Assembly: GCF_030812785.1 (NCBI RefSeq)
Contig: NZ_JAUSTJ010000001.1
Location: forward strand, 62,001 to 126,000
DNA length: 64,000 nucleotides
Direction of reading: 5' to 3'
DNA from: Sphingomonas kyeonggiensis
GTDB taxonomy: Bacteria > Pseudomonadota > Alphaproteobacteria > Sphingomonadales > Sphingomonadaceae
Shown here: piece after piece, positions 32,913 to 41,588 of the stretch
How positions within the stretch are numbered: the stretch's first letter is position 1
Layout of the letters: each line of letters opens with the position of its first letter
The notes under the pieces: model-generated
The model's database searches: none
What the model saw: only the letters and a program-made list of their open reading frames with translations
What the model was told of the DNA's origin: nothing
Made by a program: the position numbers and the translations under genes

Positions 32913-34058
32913 ATGGCGCTCGACCCCGAAGTCTTCGATGCCCTGATCGACACTATCCGCCGCTTCGTCGCCGAGCGGCTGCGCCCGCTGGAGGGCGAGG
33001 TCGAGGCCGCCGACGCCATCCCGGCGGAAGTCATCGACGAGATGAAGGCGCTCGGCCTGTTCGGCCTGTCGATCTCGGAGGACTATGGCGGCCTGGGGCT
33101 GACCATGCTCGAGGAGTGCAGGGTCGCCATCGAACTCGGCCGCACCACCCCGGCGTTCCGCTCGAGCTTCGGCACCAATGTCGGCATCGGCTCGCAGGGC
33201 CTCGTCATGGCCGGCACGCCTGAACAGAAAGCCGAGTGGCTGCCCCGCATCGCCAGCGGCGAGATCGTCACCAGCTTCGCCCTGACCGAGCCCGATGTCG
33301 GCTCGGACAGCGGCGCGGTGAAGACCCGGGCAGTGCGGGACGGCGATGTCTATCGCCTCACCGGCACCAAGCGCTTCATCACCAATGCCGACAAGGCGGA
33401 ACTGTTCACCGTCATGGCCCGCACCGGCGACGAGCCCGGCGGCCGCGGCGTCTCCGCCTTCCTCGTGCCGCGCGACTTGCCGGGCGTCAGCATCGGCGAG
33501 CCCGAGAAGAAGATGGGCCAGAAGGGCGCTCGGGTGGCAGACGTCGTGTTCGACGACACCCCGGTCCCCGCCGCCAACCGGCTCGGCGCGGAAGGCGAAG
33601 GCTTCAGGATCGCCATGCAGGTGCTGGACCGCGGCCGGCTCCACATCTCGGCAGTGTGCGTCGGCGTGGCCGAGCGCCTGATCGCCGACTGCGTCGCCTA
33701 TGCCAGCGAGCGCAGGCAGTTCGGCAAGCCGATCGCCGAGCATCAGCTGATCCAGGCGATGCTCGCAGACTCCAAGACCGAGGCACTGGCGGCGCGGGCA
33801 TTGGTACTGGAAACCGCTGCGGCCAAGGACGCAGGCCAGAACACCACGATGGAAGCCGCCGCGGCGAAGTATTTCGCCAGCGAGATGGTCGGCCGCGTCG
33901 CCGACCGCGCCGTGCAGATCTTCGGCGGCGCCGGCTATATCGCCGATTACGGCATCGAGCGGCTATACCGCGACGTGCGCCTGTTCCGGATCTACGAAGG
34001 CACCAGCCAGATCCAGCAACTGATCATCGCCCGCGAAACGCTGAAGCGGGGCGGGTAA
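32913..34058 (+). CDS. Acyl-CoA dehydrogenase
   Basis: 381 residues. FAD-dependent alpha,beta-desaturation of an acyl-CoA. SFALTEPDVGSDSGAVKTRA is the FAD/substrate loop. Catalytic Glu is in LFRIYEGTSQIQQLI near the C terminus. AVQIFGGAGYIADYGIERLYRDVR is the second family signature. Chain length not predictable. Followed by an SDR, probably a short fatty-acid or aromatic-acid catabolic unit. Confidence 0.93.
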   Translation: MALDPEVFDALIDTIRRFVAERLRPLEGEVEAADAIPAEVIDEMKALGLFGLSISEDYGGLGLTMLEECRVAIELGRTTPAFRSSFGTNVGIGSQGLVMAGTPEQKAEWLPRIASGEIVTSFALTEPDVGSDSGAVKTRAVRDGDVYRLTGTKRFITNADKAELFTVMARTGDEPGGRGVSAFLVPRDLPGVSIGEPEKKMGQKGARVADVVFDDTPVPAANRLGAEGEGFRIAMQVLDRGRLHISAVCVGVAERLIADCVAYASERRQFGKPIAEHQLIQAMLADSKTEALAARALVLETAAAKDAGQNTTMEAAAAKYFASEMVGRVADRAVQIFGGAGYIADYGIERLYRDVRLFRIYEGTSQIQQLIIARETLKRGG

Positions 34059-34062
34059 ACAA

Positions 34063-34166
34063 TCTCCCTCTCCCCGCCAGCGGGGAGAGGGCCGGGGAGA
34101 GGGGCATGGAAGAGCGGGCAAAGAGAGCCTCTCTCCCCTGCCCTCGCTCCTGAAGGAGAGAGGGAG
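34063..34166. repeat. Paired repeat, family C (CTCCCTCTCCCCGC type), copy 1
   Basis: Arms 34063-34104 and ~34127-34166, the first with an internal CTCTCCCCGC-CAG-CGGGGAGAG hairpin. It fills the gap between the acyl-CoA dehydrogenase and the SDR. Related to 60441-60508 and 63585-63714. Confidence 0.85.
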
Positions 34167-34171
34167 TAATA

Positions 34172-34960
34172 ATGGACACCACCAGCCTGTTCCGCCTCGA
34201 CGGCCGCATCGCCCTGGTCACCGGCGGCTCGCGCGGCATCGGCAGGATGATCGCCGCCGGCTACATCGCCCAGGGCGCCAAGGTCTATGTCTCCTCCCGC
34301 AAGGCCGAAGCCTGCGAGGAGACCGCCGCCGAGCTCGGCCCGAACTGCATCCCGCTCCCCATGGACGTCTCTACCGTCGACGGCTGCAAGGCTCTCGCCG
34401 AAGCCCTTGCCGAGCGCGAGCAGCGGCTCGACATCCTGGTCAACAATGCCGGCGCCGCCTGGGGCGAGCCGTTCGAGGCCTTTCCCGAAAAGGGCTGGGA
34501 CAAGGTGATGGACCTCAACGTCAAGTCGCCCTTCTTCCTCACCCAGGCGCTGTTCGACCTGCTCAAGGCCGGCGGCTCGGCGCAGCGCCCGGCCAAGGTG
34601 ATCAACATCACCTCGATCGACGGCCAGCGGCTCAACCCCTGGGAGACGTACAGCTATCACGCGTCGAAATCGGCGCTGATCTACCTGACCAAGCGCATGG
34701 CCGCGCGGCTGATCCGCGACCATATCAACGTCACGTCGATCGCCCCCGGCGCCTTTGCCAGCGAGATGAACCGCGCCGCCCGCGACCATGGCGGTGAAGT
34801 GGCCAAGGCAATTCCCGCAAAGCGCATCGGCGTCGACGAGGACATGGCCGGCGCCGCCATCTACCTCGCCAGCCGCGCCGGCGACTATGTCGTAGGCGAC
34901 ACGATCACCGTCGACGGCGGCCTGGTCAACGCCTCGCTGGGGGTGAGCATCGACGGGTAG
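34172..34960 (+). CDS. Short-chain dehydrogenase/reductase
   Basis: 262 residues, classical SDR. The cofactor motif TGGSRGIG is at 18-25, NNAG near 90, the catalytic Ser in INITSIDG and YxxxK in YSYHASKSAL. SSRK after the second strand suggests NADP preference. The C terminus VVGDTITVDGG is typical. Probably acts with the preceding acyl-CoA dehydrogenase, for example as a 3-hydroxyacyl dehydrogenase (inference). Confidence 0.92.
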   Translation: MDTTSLFRLDGRIALVTGGSRGIGRMIAAGYIAQGAKVYVSSRKAEACEETAAELGPNCIPLPMDVSTVDGCKALAEALAEREQRLDILVNNAGAAWGEPFEAFPEKGWDKVMDLNVKSPFFLTQALFDLLKAGGSAQRPAKVINITSIDGQRLNPWETYSYHASKSALIYLTKRMAARLIRDHINVTSIAPGAFASEMNRAARDHGGEVAKAIPAKRIGVDEDMAGAAIYLASRAGDYVVGDTITVDGGLVNASLGVSIDG

Positions 34961-34972
34961 AAAAGCCCGCAC

Positions 34973-34991
34973 GATATGATTAAATCATATC
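34973..34991. promoter_or_regulatory. 19-bp palindrome before parD, probable TA operator
   Basis: GATATGATT-A-AATCATATC has perfect 9-bp arms and ends 13 bases before the parD start, overlapping where the -10 region should be. ParD dimers usually bind such sites to repress their own operon. Confidence 0.7.
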
Positions 34992-35004
34992 CGAGGAGAT
35001 CGAC

Positions 35005-35256
35005 ATGGCCGCCAAGGCAGTGAGCGTGACGTTGGGCGAAATGGCCGAGCGTGCCGAGCGGCATCTCGCCTCGGGCCGCTTTTCCTCGATGAGCGAGGTG
35101 GTCCGCGCCGGGCTGCGCGCGCTCGACCGGGAAGAAGCCGCGCTCGATGCGCTGATGCGCGCCAAGGTCCAGGAAGCCCTCGAAGACGGGCGCCCCAGCG
35201 TCCCGCTCGCCGAGGCATTCGCAAGGATCCGCACGGCGACGACCGCCGGGGAATGA
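35005..35256 (+). CDS. parD: ParD-type antitoxin
   Basis: 83 residues. The N-terminal ribbon-helix-helix (KAVSVTLGEMAERAERHLASG, SMSEVVRAGLRALDREE) is the CC2985/ParD type. The C-terminal tail would wrap the toxin. GAGGAG precedes the ATG. Its stop overlaps the toxin start (ATGA), the usual translational coupling. Confidence 0.92.
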   Translation: MAAKAVSVTLGEMAERAERHLASGRFSSMSEVVRAGLRALDREEAALDALMRAKVQEALEDGRPSVPLAEAFARIRTATTAGE

Positions 35257-35552
35257 GCCACCAGGTCCGGCTCTCCGAGCTCGCGATATCCGATCTGGTC
35301 GCGCTCCACCGGTGGATCGCCGCGGAAGCGACCCCGGCAATCGCCGACGAATATATCGACCGGATCGAGACCCGGGTCGCTGCGCTCGCCGATTTTCCGG
35401 ATCGCGGCACGCCGCGGGACGATCTCGCCCCGGGCCTGCGCACCCTCTCCTTCGAGCGGCGCCTGCTGATCGCCTACCGGGTCGATGGCGGGACGGCGCT
35501 CGTGCTGCGCGTGATCAGTGCACAGCGCGAGCTCGCCCCACTATTCGGCTAG
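35253..35552 (+). CDS. parE: ParE/RelE-type toxin
   Basis: 99 residues with the RelE/ParE fold: VRLSELAISDLVALHRWIAA, FPDRGTPRDDLAPGLRTLSFERRLLIAYRV, VLRVISAQREL. Conserved basic residues near the C terminus are present. ParE toxins of this group act on DNA gyrase; RelE relatives cut mRNA, and sequence alone does not fully decide. Its stop is adjacent to the convergent malic enzyme. Confidence 0.9.
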   Translation: MSHQVRLSELAISDLVALHRWIAAEATPAIADEYIDRIETRVAALADFPDRGTPRDDLAPGLRTLSFERRLLIAYRVDGGTALVLRVISAQRELAPLFG

Positions 35553-37804
35553 CGCGCGATCCCGCCCGCCGCGAGCACCGCCAGCGTCACCAGCTCGCTC
35601 GCGGTCGCGGTCATCGGGGCGATCTGCACCGGCTTCTCCATGCCGATCAGCATCGGGCCGATCGTCGAGTCACCGCCCAGCTCGCGCAGCAGCTTGGCCG
35701 AGATATTGGCCGATTGCAGGCCCGGCATGATCAGCACGTTCGCCGGCCCCTTGATCCGCGCGAACGGATAATTGGCGAGCTGGCGCGCGTTGAGCGCGAC
35801 GTCGGGCGACATCTCGCCCTCATATTCGAACTCGACCGCACGCCCGTCGAGCACCTTGATCGCGCCGCGGACATTGTCGAGCCACTGGCCCTCGGGATTG
35901 CCGAAGTTGGAGTAGCTGAGGAAGGCGACGCGCGGCTCATGGCCCATGCGACGTGCGACCGCGGCGGCACCCTCGGCGATGTCGGCCAGCTCCTCGGCGT
36001 TCGGACGCTCGTTCACCGTCGTGTCGGCGATGAACACGGTGTGCGACTGGCCGACCAGCACATGCATGCCGAACGGGGTCTGGCCCGGGCGGTGGTCGAT
36101 CACGCGCTTCACCTGGCGCATCGATTCGGCCCAGGTCCGCGTCACGCCGGTGATCATCGCATCGGCATGGCCGAGCTGGAGCAGCAGGCCGCCGAAGATG
36201 TTGCGGTCGCGGTTGACCATCCGCTCGCAGTCGCGGCGCAGGTATCCGCGGCGCTGCAGGCGGCAATAGAGGAAGTCGACCATCTGATCGACCAGCGGCG
36301 AGTTGACGCTGTTGTGCAGCTCGAACTCGTCCGGATTGGCACCGAGCGCCTTCAAGCGGTCGTGCACGCTCTCGCGGCCGACCAGCACCGGCGTGCCGTA
36401 TCCGCCATCCTTGAAGGCGATCGCCGCGCGCAGCACGACTTCCTCTTCGGCCTCGGCGAAGATCACGCGCTTCGGATTGGCCCGCGCCCCTTCATAGGCA
36501 AGGCTGAGCACCGAGGTGGTCGGGTTCAGGCGGGCGCGCAGCGACTGGCGATAGGCCGCCATGTCGGTGATCGGCTTGGTCGCCACGCCCGAATCCATCG
36601 CCGCCTGGGCGACGGCGGCGGGGACCAGCTCCATCAGCCGCGGATCGAACGGCGCCGGGATGATGTAGTCGGGACCGAAGCTGTGCTGCACGCCATACGC
36701 CGCCGCCACTTCCTCAGGCACCTGCTGGCGGGCCAGCTCGGCGAGCGCGGTCGCCGCGGCGATCTTCATCTCGTCGTTGATCGTCGTCGCCCGCACGTCG
36801 AGCGCGCCGCGGAAGATGAAGGGGAAGCCGAGGACGTTGTTGACCTGGTTCGGATAGTCCGAGCGGCCCGTCGCGATGATCGCGTCCGGGCGGGCGGCGC
36901 GCGCCTCGGGCGGGGTGATCTCCGGATCCGGGTTGGCCATCGCGAAGATGATCGGCTTCAGCGCCATGTGGTTGAGCAGCGCGGCGGGCAGCGCGCCGGC
37001 GGCCGACAGGCCCATGAACACGTCGGCGCCTTCCAGCGCATCGGCCAGGGTGCGGCGATCGGTGGCAACCGCGTGCGCCGACTGCCACTGGTTGATGCCC
37101 TCGCGGCCCTGGTACATCACGCCGGTGCGGTCGAGCATCAGCAAATTGTCATGCGGCAGGCCCATCGCCTTGATCAGCTCGGCGCAGGCGATCGCGGCCG
37201 CACCGGCGCCGTTCATCACCACCCGCGTCGTCTTGATGTCGCGCCCGGTCAGGTGGAGCGCATTGATCAGGCCGGCAGCGGCGATGATCGCGGTGCCGTG
37301 CTGGTCGTCATGGAACACCGGGATGTTCATCCGTTCCCGGAGAGTCTGCTCGATCACGAAGCATTCGGGGGACTTGATGTCCTCCAAATTGATGCCGCCG
37401 AAGCTCGGCTCCATCAGCTCGACCGCGTCGATGAAGCGGTCGACATCCTCGGTCTTCAGCTCGATGTCGATCGAGTCGACGTCGGCGAAGCGCTTAAAGA
37501 GGACGGCCTTGCCTTCCATCACCGGCTTGGAGGCGAGCGCGCCGAGATTGCCCAGGCCCAGGATCGCGGTGCCGTTGGAGATCACCGCGACCAGGTTGCC
37601 CTTGGCGGTATAGTCATAGGCCTTGGCCGGATCCTCGGCGATCGCGAGGACGGGCACCGCCACGCCGGGCGAATAGGCGAGCGCGAGGTCGCGCTGCGTC
37701 GCCATCGGCTTGGAGGCGATGACCTCGATTTTGCCCGGACGTCCCTCCGAATGGTAGAGCAGCGCCTCGCGCTCCGAAAACTGGACGTTCGCTTCCTCAG
37801 ACAT
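35549..37804 (-). CDS. maeB: NADP-dependent malic enzyme, MaeB type with phosphotransacetylase-like domain
   Basis: 751 residues. N-terminal malic enzyme domains (~20-420) have YSPGVAVPV, FHDDQHGTAI and VMNGAGAAAIACAEL. The C-terminal ~310 residues resemble phosphate acetyltransferase (FAEAEEEVVLRAA, FLSYSNFG, PGLQSANISAKLL) and are thought to be regulatory, binding acetyl-CoA. Converts malate to pyruvate with CO2 release. The ATG at 37804 has GGGAGAGAAG upstream. Its stop touches the parE stop. Confidence 0.95.
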   Translation of the reverse strand: MSEEANVQFSEREALLYHSEGRPGKIEVIASKPMATQRDLALAYSPGVAVPVLAIAEDPAKAYDYTAKGNLVAVISNGTAILGLGNLGALASKPVMEGKAVLFKRFADVDSIDIELKTEDVDRFIDAVELMEPSFGGINLEDIKSPECFVIEQTLRERMNIPVFHDDQHGTAIIAAAGLINALHLTGRDIKTTRVVMNGAGAAAIACAELIKAMGLPHDNLLMLDRTGVMYQGREGINQWQSAHAVATDRRTLADALEGADVFMGLSAAGALPAALLNHMALKPIIFAMANPDPEITPPEARAARPDAIIATGRSDYPNQVNNVLGFPFIFRGALDVRATTINDEMKIAAATALAELARQQVPEEVAAAYGVQHSFGPDYIIPAPFDPRLMELVPAAVAQAAMDSGVATKPITDMAAYRQSLRARLNPTTSVLSLAYEGARANPKRVIFAEAEEEVVLRAAIAFKDGGYGTPVLVGRESVHDRLKALGANPDEFELHNSVNSPLVDQMVDFLYCRLQRRGYLRRDCERMVNRDRNIFGGLLLQLGHADAMITGVTRTWAESMRQVKRVIDHRPGQTPFGMHVLVGQSHTVFIADTTVNERPNAEELADIAEGAAAVARRMGHEPRVAFLSYSNFGNPEGQWLDNVRGAIKVLDGRAVEFEYEGEMSPDVALNARQLANYPFARIKGPANVLIMPGLQSANISAKLLRELGGDSTIGPMLIGMEKPVQIAPMTATASELVTLAVLAAGGIAR

Positions 37805-38009
37805 TCTTCTCTCCCGGGCGTCGCCCCACCCTTTAGGAGGACCATTCCGACGCCGCAATGTGCCGAATCCCGCAAATGGCACCGACTGGACCCAGTTTCT
37901 AGTCTGACTAATTATCGAACCGTGCGAAATCCCGCACATCGGGCTTTTCCCCAGAAAAGCGCACCCCGGGTGTTGATCGGCGGAGCCGTTCGGCTAGTCC
38001 GGGCCCGGC

Positions 38010-40613
38010 ATGGCCTCCACCGCTCCCACTCCGATGATGGCGCAATATCTCGCCCTGAAGGCGGAGGCGGAGGATTGCCTGCTCTTCTACCGGATGGGCG
38101 ACTTCTTCGAGCTGTTCTTCGAGGACGCCAAGATCGCCAGCGCCGTGCTCGACATCGCGCTCACCGCCCGCGGCGAGCATGACGGCGAGCGCATCCCGAT
38201 GTGCGGCGTGCCGGTCCATGCGATGGAGGGCTATCTCGCCCGGCTGATCAAGGCCGGCCACCGCGTCGCCATCGCCAACCAGACCGAGACGCCCGAGGAA
38301 GCGCGCAAGCGCATGGGCTCCAAGGCTCTGGTCAACCGCGCGATCGTCCGCGTCGTCACCGCCGGCACGCTCACCGAGGAGTCGCTGCTCGACAGCCGCA
38401 CCGCCAATTGGTGCGCGGCGATCGGCGAGGCCGGCGGCAGCGTCGCCATCGCCTGTGCCGACATCTCCACCGGCCGCTTCGAGATCATCGAGACCACCGC
38501 CGACCGCGCCGGCGCCGAGATCGCCCGCCTCTCCCCCGCCGAGACGGTGGTCGGCGACGGCTCGCCCTTCGACGAGCTCGCCACCGTCACGCGTCCGCGC
38601 ATCGACTTCGACAGCGCCGGCGGCGAGGACCGGCTCAAGCGGCTGTTCGGCGTCGCCACGCTCGACGGCTTCGGGCAATTCTCCCGCGCCGCGCTCGCCG
38701 CAGCCGGGGGCCTTGCCGCCTATCTCGTGCATAATGCCAAGGGCGCGCTCCCCTTCCTCCGCCCGCCCCGCGTCACCCGCACCGAAGCCGCGATGGCGAT
38801 CGACGCGGCGACGCGCGAGAGCCTCGAGCTCACCGTCAGCAGCGCCGGCACGCGCAAAGGCAGCCTGCTCGACAGCGTCGACCGCACCGTCACCGGCGCC
38901 GGCGCGCGCCTGCTCGGCAGCGACATCGCCGCGCCGCTGATGGACCGCCCGGGCGTCGAGGCGCGGCTCGATCTGGTCACCCATTTCCATGACGACGCCT
39001 TGCTGCGCGACATGGTCCGCGGCGCGCTGCGCGCCATGCCGGACATCGGCCGCGCGCTTGGCCGCCTAGCCGCCGGACGCGGCAGTCCCCGCGATCTCGG
39101 CCAGCTCCGCGACGGCCTCGACGGCGCCTGGCGTCTCGCCGAGCGGCTCGAAGCGACCGGCATCCCGCCGCTGCTCGGCGAGCTGCTCCCTCAGATGCGC
39201 GGCCACGGAGCGCTGATCGACCTGCTCAGCCGCGCGCTCGTCCCCGAGCCGCCGGTCGATGCCGCGAATGGCGGCTATATCGCCGAAGGCTATGACGCCG
39301 CGCTCGACGACCTGCGCGACGCCGGTGCCGGCGGCCGCCGCGCCATCGCTGCGCTGGAGGCCGAGTATCGCAGCCGCACCGGCATCGGCTCGCTCAAGAT
39401 CCGCCACAACGGCGTGCTCGGCTATCATATCGAAGTGCCGGCGAAGAATGCCGATCCGCTGATGGCGCAGGACAGCGGCTTCACCCACCGCCAGACCCTA
39501 GCCGGCGTGGTCCGCTTCAACGCACCCGAGCTGCACGAAGTCGCGGTCAAGGTGACGCAGGCGGGCGCGCATGCCCTCGCCGCCGAGGCCGCGCATCTCG
39601 AGGACCTCACCACCCGCGCCCTCGCCGCCCGCGAGCCCATCGCGCGCACTGCGGATGCCCTGGCCCGGATCGACGTCTCGGCCGGCCTCGCCGAACGCGC
39701 CGCCGAGGGCGGCTGGGCCCGGCCGCATCTCGTCGAGCATGCCTGTTTCGAGATCGAGGGCGGCCGCCATCCGGTGGTCGAGGAAGCCGTCGCCAGGTCG
39801 GGCGGGCGCTTCGTCGCGAACGACTGCAACCTCTCCGAGAGCAGCCGCCTCTGGCTGGTCACCGGCCCCAATATGGGCGGCAAGTCGACCTTCCTGCGCC
39901 AGAACGCGCTGATCGCCGTGCTGGCCCAGGCCGGCAGCTACGTCCCCGCCGCCCGCGCCACGCTCGGGCTGGTCGACCGGCTGTTCAGCCGGGTCGGCGC
40001 CTCGGACAATCTCGCGCGCGGCCGCTCGACCTTCATGGTCGAGATGGTCGAGACCGCGGCGATCCTCGCCCAGGCCACCCCGCGCAGCTTCGTGATCCTG
40101 GATGAAGTGGGCCGCGGCACCTCGACCTATGACGGCCTCGCCATCGCCTGGTCGGTGGTCGAGGCGATCCATGAGGACAACCGGTGCCGCTGCCTGTTCG
40201 CCACCCACTATCACGAGCTGACCCGGCTGGCCGAGCGCTGCGACGCGCTCACCCTCCACCATGTCCGCGCGCGCGAGTGGAAGGGCGATCTCGTCCTGCT
40301 CCACGAAGTCGCCGAAGGCCCCGCCGACCGCAGCTACGGCCTTGCCGTCGCCCGCCTCGCCGGCCTGCCGCCGGTGACGATCAAGCGCGCCAAGGCCGTG
40401 CTCGACAAGCTCGAGGCCGGCCGTGCCGCGACCGGCGGGCTTGCCGCGGGCCTCGACGACCTTCCCCTCTTCGCCGCCATGGCGGTCGAGGAAGAAGCGC
40501 AGGTCGACATGCTGCGCAGCGAACTGGGCACGCTCGACATCGACAGCCTCTCCCCGCGCGAGGCGCTCGAAATGCTCTATCGGCTCAAGGGCCTGGCGGC
40601 GGAAGGCGCATGA
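38010..40613 (+). CDS. mutS: DNA mismatch repair ATPase
   Basis: 867 residues, full length. The mismatch-binding Phe-x-Glu is in MGDFFELFFEDA. The Walker A is GPNMGGKST (~620), Walker B region FVILDEVGRGTSTYDG, and the C-terminal dimer region follows. Recognises base mismatches and recruits MutL. Divergent from maeB with 205 bases between. The next small gene overlaps by ATGA. Confidence 0.97.
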   Translation: MASTAPTPMMAQYLALKAEAEDCLLFYRMGDFFELFFEDAKIASAVLDIALTARGEHDGERIPMCGVPVHAMEGYLARLIKAGHRVAIANQTETPEEARKRMGSKALVNRAIVRVVTAGTLTEESLLDSRTANWCAAIGEAGGSVAIACADISTGRFEIIETTADRAGAEIARLSPAETVVGDGSPFDELATVTRPRIDFDSAGGEDRLKRLFGVATLDGFGQFSRAALAAAGGLAAYLVHNAKGALPFLRPPRVTRTEAAMAIDAATRESLELTVSSAGTRKGSLLDSVDRTVTGAGARLLGSDIAAPLMDRPGVEARLDLVTHFHDDALLRDMVRGALRAMPDIGRALGRLAAGRGSPRDLGQLRDGLDGAWRLAERLEATGIPPLLGELLPQMRGHGALIDLLSRALVPEPPVDAANGGYIAEGYDAALDDLRDAGAGGRRAIAALEAEYRSRTGIGSLKIRHNGVLGYHIEVPAKNADPLMAQDSGFTHRQTLAGVVRFNAPELHEVAVKVTQAGAHALAAEAAHLEDLTTRALAAREPIARTADALARIDVSAGLAERAAEGGWARPHLVEHACFEIEGGRHPVVEEAVARSGGRFVANDCNLSESSRLWLVTGPNMGGKSTFLRQNALIAVLAQAGSYVPAARATLGLVDRLFSRVGASDNLARGRSTFMVEMVETAAILAQATPRSFVILDEVGRGTSTYDGLAIAWSVVEAIHEDNRCRCLFATHYHELTRLAERCDALTLHHVRAREWKGDLVLLHEVAEGPADRSYGLAVARLAGLPPVTIKRAKAVLDKLEAGRAATGGLAAGLDDLPLFAAMAVEEEAQVDMLRSELGTLDIDSLSPREALEMLYRLKGLAAEGA

Positions 40614-40834
40614 CCGCGCTCGACCTCACCGACCAGTTCCTCGCCATATTGCTGCGCGAGGTCGGCGGCACCCGCCGCCGCTGGCGCAACGTCATCGGCC
40701 CGGTGAAGCGCTACAGCGCCGCGACCCACCCGCATTGCAACTGGTCGATCACCCCCGGCGGCGAAGCGGAAGAGAACGCCGCCGTCGAGCGCATCGCCGA
40801 CCGCCTGCGCGACAGATATCCGATCATCGACTGA
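40610..40834 (+). CDS. Small hypothetical protein coupled to mutS
   Basis: 74 residues, no leader or membrane segment. It starts at the ATGA overlap with mutS, so it is likely co-translated. The end, NAAVERIADRLRDRYPIID, is helical and acidic. No domain recognised; a role linked to repair is only suggested by position. Confidence 0.65.
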   Translation: MTALDLTDQFLAILLREVGGTRRRWRNVIGPVKRYSAATHPHCNWSITPGGEAEENAAVERIADRLRDRYPIID

Positions 40835-40920
40835 GTCGGTCGCCGTGCCGAACCGCCGGCGCCCCGTAATCGTCGCCCGGTTCCAAACCCCGTCCCACCC
40901 CAACTCGTGAGCCCGGCCCA

Positions 40921-41007
40921 CTCCGTCATCCCGGCAAAAGCCGGGATCTCAGGCGGAGGCGCGACGAAGGAGCCGCACGAGATCCCGGCTTTCGCCGGGA
41001 TGACGGA
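40921..41007. repeat. Composite paired repeat, family B, copy 2
   Basis: Same arms and inner motifs (ATCTCAGGCGG, GAGCCGCACGAGAT) as copy 1 at 31158-31241. Read as protein it gives the familiar spurious strings VIPAKAGI and PAFAGMT. Confidence 0.9.
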
Positions 41008-41027
41008 TGAGGGCTGGCACTTTTCGC

Positions 41028-41056
41028 TTGACATTACGAACCATATGGGTTACGAG
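41028..41056 (+). promoter_or_regulatory. Orphan promoter with an ArsR-type operator core
   Basis: TTGACA (41028-41033) and TACGAG (41051-41056) are 17 bases apart. Between them lies AACCATATGGGTT, one base different from the AACCATATGGTT core at the ArsR/SRPBCC genes near 24.2 kb. No ArsR gene follows. Confidence 0.45.
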
Positions 41057-41407
41057 CCTCGCCATCCCTCGTACCAGGCCAGCACGAAGGATCACGAAGG
41101 CCGGCGCTTGCACGTGGCAACGCCGGAGGACCGGTGGCGGAATCGTTCGGCAGCGTAAGTCGAAGCTTCGCCAGAGCAACCGCAGAGCCCCTCGCCTTAA
41201 AATACACCCCTGGCTTCTCTTTTGGCTGCAATACAGGGGGAGGCACGCCGCGGATAAGTTAAGTCTCGACGCGACACACACTCGAATACCAACTGCCAAT
41301 CGTCGTCGAGCCCGAGCGTGATCGAGAAGTGGAACGCCCCGGTCCTTTCCTTCTGCCCATCCCCCGGGTGCCAAAGGCACGCCGGGCTGAAGCCATTTCT
41401 CCCAAAC

Positions 41408-41520
41408 CGTCATCCCGACGAAAGTCGGGATCTCAGGCGATGGCGCGGGCACAGGGACAAGAGCCGCACGAGATACCGGCCCTTCGACTTCGCTCAGGAG
41501 AGCCTTCCGCCGGGATGACG
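41408..41520. repeat. Composite paired repeat, family B, copy 3, with an interruption
   Basis: Same frame as copies 1 and 2, with extra bases in the inner part. The second arm is split by about 25 bases reading CCTTCGACTTCGCTCAGGAG, which looks like a fragment of another dispersed repeat. Confidence 0.8.
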
Positions 41521-41588
41521 ATTGTGATCGATCTCAAGCCTTCCCCACGCTACCCTCCCGCCAAAACCAGACAGAGAGGACCGCCCGG

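Larger units (their letters stand above)
40835..41588. other. Gene-less stretch between mutS unit and GH5 gene
   Basis: 754 bases. It holds two family B repeats (40921-41007, 41408-41520) and the orphan promoter at 41028-41056. The middle (41060-41400) has short frames without ribosome sites or recognisable domains and is more AT-rich at 41195-41290; it may be a decayed gene, but I cannot identify one. Confidence 0.6.

Noticed and set aside
40907..41158. Short frame containing VIPAKAGI and PAFAGMT
   Set aside because: These strings are the known false translation of a dispersed inverted repeat.
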